Of a stretch of DNA of 9,270 nt, positions 5,941 to 9,270 are shown one piece after another. The number at the start of each line of letters is the position of its first letter. The stretch's first letter is position 1. A model generated the notes under the pieces. The model was not told where the DNA came from and did not search any database. It saw only the letters and a program-made list of their open reading frames with translations. A program made the position numbers and the translations under genes. Origin of the DNA: Villigracilis sp900696595 (GTDB lineage Bacteria; Chloroflexota; Anaerolineae; Anaerolineales; Villigracilaceae); NCBI GenBank assembly GCA_030263615.1, contig SZPH01000110.1:1-9270 (forward strand), given 5' to 3'.

Positions 5941-5943
5941 TCT

Positions 5944-6300
5944 CTAATACCTAAACGTCCACCACGTCACATACGCGCCCAGCGCAAAGATCGCAACGCC
6001 AAACAGCAGGATGCCCCAATCCACGACCTTTGCCAGCGCGGGCGAAAGCGGCAGTTCGCGGATGATGCCGCGCGTACCGTACAGTCCGTGATACAAGCCC
6101 GCCGCCAGCAAAAGGATATACACAACCAGTTGAGCCGCATCCTTGCCGCGCGCGATCATCGCCTCAAAGGAACGGGCTTCCTCCACGCTCATGTCATAAA
6201 ACACCGGCGCATAATGCTGAACCGCGAAGTGCAAACCGAGCAGGATCAAAATTACGGGAACAGCCAAAAGATGCAAAGACCACAATCGCGTTTCACGCAT
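5944..6300 (-). CDS. sdhD: Succinate dehydrogenase membrane anchor subunit D
   Basis: The 118-residue protein has three hydrophobic helices (about residues 10-24, 57-71 and 93-112), as expected for a complex II anchor. H71 in YHGLYGTRG is a probable heme b ligand; the H-x3-G-x-R pattern matches that in the neighbouring SdhC (H86). H24 and H29 lie at the end of helix 1. It would help bind heme and quinone and hold SdhAB to the membrane. I chose the ATG at 6300 because AGGAG precedes it by 6-7 nt. The frame is open further upstream, but only through the GGACGAT-type repeat. The subunit letter rests on position and size, since the sequence itself diverges. Confidence 0.82.
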   Translation of the reverse strand: MRETRLWSLHLLAVPVILILLGLHFAVQHYAPVFYDMSVEEARSFEAMIARGKDAAQLVVYILLLAAGLYHGLYGTRGIIRELPLSPALAKVVDWGILLFGVAIFALGAYVTWWTFRY

Positions 6301-6313
6301 AGGTAACTCCTTT

Positions 6314-6388
6314 GACGATGGACGATGGACAATGGACGATGGACGACAGACCATAAGACCATGGTCAATCGTCTGCCGTCTATGGTCA
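6314..6388. repeat. Composite repeat, copy 2 (inverted), between sdhC and sdhD
   Basis: Read on the minus strand it has the same order as at 2159-2237: the head TGACCATAGACGGCAG (6388-6373), a variable middle, then CGTCCAT-type heptamers (four units between 6345 and 6318, one of them CATTGTCC-like, plus a partial). It starts 1 nt past the sdhC stop and ends a few bases before the sdhD ribosome site. Confidence 0.8.
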
Positions 6389-6389
6389 T

Positions 6390-6824
6390 TTAGTCAAAGA
6401 ACAAACTCGATCCGCCAAGGATCATCAACAAGCCCGCCAACAGCATGACGATATACGTCAACGGACGATGCTTCATGACCGAAGATTTGTACGGATACAC
6501 CGGCTCCTGCGGCTTGCCCAAAAAGAAACCGAGTTCCACCAGCAGGAGCCGCGTCCCGTTCATGGCGTGAAAGACCGCCATTGCAAACAACAGATACTCG
6601 ATCACCCTGAACAACGGCGACGCGAACAACGCCATCAACGCCGCCCAGGCTTCCTCGCCGCGCATCCGGTTGGCCGTCTCGATGATGTGTAAAACCATGT
6701 ACGCGACCAGCCCCAGCCCCGAAAGGCGATGACCGATATACAAATATCGTTCAAAAGAATATTTCCCCGCATACGCCCAGCCCTTGATCCCAAGCCGATT
6801 GTTATAAGCAGTAGATTTATTCAT
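6390..6824 (-). CDS. sdhC: Succinate dehydrogenase cytochrome b subunit (anchor subunit C)
   Basis: The 144-residue protein has three membrane helices (about residues 30-49, 72-95 and 121-139). GHRLSG (31-36) matches the conserved H-R-x-S-G of SdhC, near the quinone site. FHAMNGTRLLLVELG (85-99) contains the heme-ligand candidate H86, and H46 lies at the end of helix 1. It anchors the SdhAB dimer and carries electrons to quinone. The ATG at 6824 is preceded by GGAG at 6832-6829. It lies downstream of sdhA, from which it is separated by the third palindromic element. Confidence 0.9.
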   Translation of the reverse strand: MNKSTAYNNRLGIKGWAYAGKYSFERYLYIGHRLSGLGLVAYMVLHIIETANRMRGEEAWAALMALFASPLFRVIEYLLFAMAVFHAMNGTRLLLVELGFFLGKPQEPVYPYKSSVMKHRPLTYIVMLLAGLLMILGGSSLFFD

Positions 6825-6839
6825 ATCACTCCATTATTC

Positions 6840-6933
6840 CGTCATTGCGAGGGCGACGCTCTTTCGCCCGAAGCAATCTCCAACACCGTGCAAGGGATTG
6901 CTTCGTCGGGCTATCGCCCTCCTCGCAATGACG
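6840..6933. repeat. Palindromic dispersed element, copy 3 (94 nt)
   Basis: Perfect 13-bp end repeats (CGTCATTGCGAGG at 6840-6852 and CCTCGCAATGACG at 6921-6933) enclose the conserved inner stem CGAAGCAATC (6869-6878) with GATTGCTTCG (6896-6905). GGGCGA and TCGCCC add a side stem. The right arm differs from copies 1 and 2, hence the shorter length. It starts 7 nt upstream of the sdhC ribosome site and stops 2 nt before the sdhA stop codon. Confidence 0.88.
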
Positions 6934-6935
6934 GG

Positions 6936-8645
6936 TTAATACTTCCTCTCCACCGGCTTCCACATCGAAACATCCACGTCGCTATAACTCAACTGCGGAC
7001 CCGCTTCGTCGTAATCCGCCAGCGTGTGCTTCAGCCAATTTTCATCGTCGCGCGCCTGAAAATCGCGCCGCGCATGACCGCCGCGCGACTCGGTTCGCAT
7101 CAACGCGCCAAGAGTCGCAACCTCCGCCGCATCCAGCATGAAACCCGTCTCGATGGCGCGCGTCAAATCCGTGTTATAGCGCAGGCTTTTATCTTTCAAC
7201 GAAATCTTTTTATATCGTTCCTTCAACTCGCGGATCTTCCTCAAGCCCGCCTCCATCTGTTCGCCCGAGCGGAAGACGCCCATCGTCGCGTCGAGATTCT
7301 TCCTCAACTCTTTCCGGATTTGATAATGGTCTTCCGTTCCATTTGACGCGATCAACGCCTCAATCTTCGCCCATTCCTGCTCCGCCGATTTGGGCGTTTC
7401 TCCCGCCGATGCCTTCGCGCAATAGCGCGCCGCTTCCGCGCCCGTCACCCGCCCCCACACCAGACACTCCGCCGTCGAGTTGGCGCCGAGCCGGTTCGCG
7501 CCATGCAGAGACACGCACGCCACTTCTCCCGCCGCCCAGATATTTTCAATCGGCGTTTGCCCCTTGATGTCGGTATGCACGCCGCCCATCGAGTAATGCG
7601 CCACAGGGCGGATCGGAATCGGCTTCTCGATGGGATCAAGCCCGATGTGTTTGATCGTCACCTCGCGGATGAGCGGGAGGCGTTCCAGAATCCGCTCACG
7701 CCCAAGATGACGTAAATCCAAATGGATGTAATTCAAGCCTTCGGGACCGGGGAATCCGCGCCCGGCTTCGATCTCGGTCATCTCGGAGCGCGAGACCATG
7801 TCGCGCGGCGCAAGCTCCATTTTGGAGGGGGCATAATTGCCCATGAAGCGTTCGTCTTTGTTGTTAAGCAGAGTCCCGCCTTCGCCGCGGCACGCTTCGG
7901 TCATCAGGATTCCGCTGGGGATTAAACCTGTGGGATGAAATTGAATAAACTCCATGTCTTTCAACGGCAACCCGGCGCGATACGCCATCGCCAGCCCGTC
8001 GCCTGTCACGGTTTCAGAGTAGGTCGTGAACCCGAATATCTGCCCCGCCCCGCCCGTCGCCAGAATGAGCGCCTTGCCGCGAATCAAAACAAAGCGGCCG
8101 TGGATCATGTCAATCATCGTCAAGCCTGCGAAGCGATTGTTTTCTATAAGAATGGATGTGACAAAGCCTTCATCGTAGCGGTTGATCTTTTTGGTATGCT
8201 TCATCAACGTGTCGTACAAGGTTTGCATCTCGAGATGACCGGTTTTGTCGGCGGCAAAAACTGCCCGGGGAAACGTGTGCCCGCCAAAAGGTCGCTGGGC
8301 GATGCGCCCGTCCTCCATCCGCGACCAGGGGATGCCCCAATGATCCAGATGCAGAATCTCCTTCGGCATCTCGCTCACGAAAAACTCCACGACGTTCTGG
8401 TCCGCCAAAAAGTCCGAGCCTTTGACCGTATCCCACGCGTGGAGTTCGTAACTGTCGCCCAAATCCTGGCGCATCACCGCCGCCGTGCCGCCCTCCGCCG
8501 CGACCGAGTGGGCGCGCATCAATTGAAGTTTCGAGACGAGCGCAATGTCCAACTCCCCGGCGCTTTGTTGCGCGGCTTCGAGCGCGGCCCGCAGACCGGC
8601 CAGCCCCGTCCCTAAGATAATCAGGTCGTGAGTGTAGACTTCCAT
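6936..8645 (-). CDS. sdhA: Succinate dehydrogenase/fumarate reductase flavoprotein subunit
   Basis: The 569-residue protein has the usual SdhA/FrdA length. It oxidises succinate to fumarate, or the reverse, using covalently bound FAD. Visible motifs: N-terminal FAD-binding GTGLAGLRAAL (12-22); AHSVAAEGG (45-53) with H46 as the expected FAD-linking histidine; QFHPTG (235-240); RGEGG (253-257); RDMVSR (281-286) with R286 as candidate catalytic arginine; HYSMGGVHTD (350-359); HGANRLGANS (381-390); and ESRGGHARRDF near the C-terminus. GGAGG lies 5 nt before the ATG at 8645, so the start is clear. It is the first gene of an A-C-D-B operon, and a divergent FKBP gene lies upstream. Whether it works as SDH or FRD in vivo cannot be told from the sequence. 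Confidence 0.96.
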   Translation of the reverse strand: MEVYTHDLIILGTGLAGLRAALEAAQQSAGELDIALVSKLQLMRAHSVAAEGGTAAVMRQDLGDSYELHAWDTVKGSDFLADQNVVEFFVSEMPKEILHLDHWGIPWSRMEDGRIAQRPFGGHTFPRAVFAADKTGHLEMQTLYDTLMKHTKKINRYDEGFVTSILIENNRFAGLTMIDMIHGRFVLIRGKALILATGGAGQIFGFTTYSETVTGDGLAMAYRAGLPLKDMEFIQFHPTGLIPSGILMTEACRGEGGTLLNNKDERFMGNYAPSKMELAPRDMVSRSEMTEIEAGRGFPGPEGLNYIHLDLRHLGRERILERLPLIREVTIKHIGLDPIEKPIPIRPVAHYSMGGVHTDIKGQTPIENIWAAGEVACVSLHGANRLGANSTAECLVWGRVTGAEAARYCAKASAGETPKSAEQEWAKIEALIASNGTEDHYQIRKELRKNLDATMGVFRSGEQMEAGLRKIRELKERYKKISLKDKSLRYNTDLTRAIETGFMLDAAEVATLGALMRTESRGGHARRDFQARDDENWLKHTLADYDEAGPQLSYSDVDVSMWKPVERKY

Positions 8646-8811
8646 GCGCTCCTCCGGGTCGGACGATGAATTACGGACGATTACGCTTCATTTTAGGTCT
8701 TTCGCGCGTTTCGGGGTAGCGCCGATTGTCACCCGCCGGGCGGACGGATTGTCAATTTACCGGCGCGGGACCAGTTACAATTGTCAAAAATCACGCAAAC
8801 GGAGAAACGCC
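8646..8811. promoter_or_regulatory. Divergent promoter region between sdhA and the FKBP gene
   Basis: This 166-nt gap must hold promoters for both directions. ATTGTCA occurs three times (8725-8731, 8748-8754, 8780-8786). Its complement extends to TTGACA at 8755-8750 and 8787-8782, which are possible -35 boxes for sdhA, but I see no -10 at ideal spacing. Rightward, TACAAT (8776-8781) is a -10 candidate, 21 nt from TTGTCA. Two GGACGAT words at 8663-8682 may be a remnant of the composite repeat. Confidence 0.3.
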
Positions 8812-9147
8812 ATGAAGACAGCAAGCGGACTTGAATACATTGAAATCGAAGCGGGGATGGGCGCGCAAGCCGAATCCGGGAAAACTGTGCATGTTCATTA
8901 CACGGGAAAATTCCAAAACGGGCAGGTCTTCGACAGTTCCATCCCGCGCGGCGAACCGCTTTCCTTCCAACTCGGAGCCGGGCGGGTCATCAAAGGCTGG
9001 GACGAGGGCATTGCGCTGATGAAGGTCGGCGGGAAGGCGCAACTGATCATCCCGCCGCATCTCGGCTACGGCGAGCGCGGCGCGGGCGGAGTCATCCCGC
9101 CGAATGCGACTCTGGTGTTCGATGTTGAGTTGGTGGATGTGGGGTGA
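8812..9147 (+). CDS. FKBP-type peptidyl-prolyl cis-trans isomerase
   Basis: The 111-residue, single-domain protein is close to human FKBP12 in length. It has no signal peptide, so it acts in the cytoplasm, catalysing cis-trans isomerisation of X-Pro bonds in folding proteins. The pocket is complete by alignment with FKBP12: Y30 (VHYTGK), F40-D41 (VFDSS), F52, V59-I60 (GRVIKGW), W63, Y86 (LGYGERG), the I95-P-P-N-A-T strand and F103. I chose the ATG at 8812, which has GGAG 7 nt upstream; the frame opens further upstream, but without a ribosome site or conserved residues. It is divergent from sdhA and stands alone. Confidence 0.94.
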   Translation: MKTASGLEYIEIEAGMGAQAESGKTVHVHYTGKFQNGQVFDSSIPRGEPLSFQLGAGRVIKGWDEGIALMKVGGKAQLIIPPHLGYGERGAGGVIPPNATLVFDVELVDVG

Positions 9148-9165
9148 GGAAAATAAGTTGTCCAA

Positions 9166-9270
9166 ATGTCGGGGGAGCATTCAAATTCTGTAGAATCAAG
9201 CAGCCAACGGCAAGGCATCCCATTGGCGGCTAAGCCAGGCGGCTCGAGCCTTGGCAACCATGGTAGCGCC
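9166..9270 (+). CDS. Possible start of an unidentified gene, cut by the window edge
   Basis: From the ATG at 9166 the frame stays open for 35 codons to the last base. The encoded stretch is rich in Ser, Gly and Gln (begins MSGEHSNSVESSS), has no hydrophobic segment, and I do not recognise it. No good Shine-Dalgarno precedes it (GAGG is about 16 nt away). It may be a disordered N-terminus of a real gene or chance. Confidence 0.25.
   Translation, partial: MSGEHSNSVESSSQRQGIPLAAKPGGSSLGNHGSA

Noticed and set aside
7935..8615. 226-codon open frame on the plus strand
   Set aside because: It is a shadow of sdhA, whose FAD-binding motifs fix the true frame.
8644..8811. N-terminal extension of the FKBP protein
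   Set aside because: The extension crosses the divergent promoter region, lacks a ribosome site, and is not part of the FKBP fold; GGAG at 8801-8804 supports the ATG at 8812.

Overview
The window reads as an ordinary bacterial chromosome segment of moderately high GC. It has no phylogenetic marker gene. The style of the intergenic repeats, the two-anchor succinate dehydrogenase and the overall protein character lead me towards a Chloroflexota (Anaerolineae-like) organism, but that is a resemblance and not a demonstration.

Left part (1-1640): a minus-strand gene for an M28/DUF4910-type aminopeptidase-like protein with a C-terminal winged helix. Upstream of it lies a very short ORF with a near-ideal promoter and ribosome site, which is either a leader peptide or the broken start of another gene.

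Middle (1629-4972, plus strand): a compact unit of a small lipoprotein, a 33-residue single-pass microprotein ending in WIYQGF, a 471-residue MBOAT O-acyltransferase whose ATG directly follows the microprotein stop, and an exported SGNH/DltD-like transferase. This matches the logic of the Dlt machinery. An MBOAT moves an acyl group across the membrane onto the tyrosine of a C-terminal hexapeptide on a DltX-like microprotein, and a DltD-like serine transferase then delivers it to a cell-envelope polymer. No DltA or DltC is present, so donor and acceptor are unknown. This is the most interesting system in the window.

Right part (8645-5023, minus strand): a complete succinate dehydrogenase/fumarate reductase operon in the order sdhA-sdhC-sdhD-sdhB, convergent with the acylation unit. 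Divergent from sdhA is a small cytoplasmic FKBP-type prolyl isomerase, followed by an unidentified ORF that runs off the right edge.

Three kinds of short repeats run through the window: a 94-99 nt palindromic element (three copies, each with CGTCATTG...CAATGACG ends), a composite element of a conserved head plus CGTCCAT heptamers (two copies), and other heptanucleotide tandem arrays. They sit almost exactly between stop and start codons. In two places they contribute directly to a translation initiation site.
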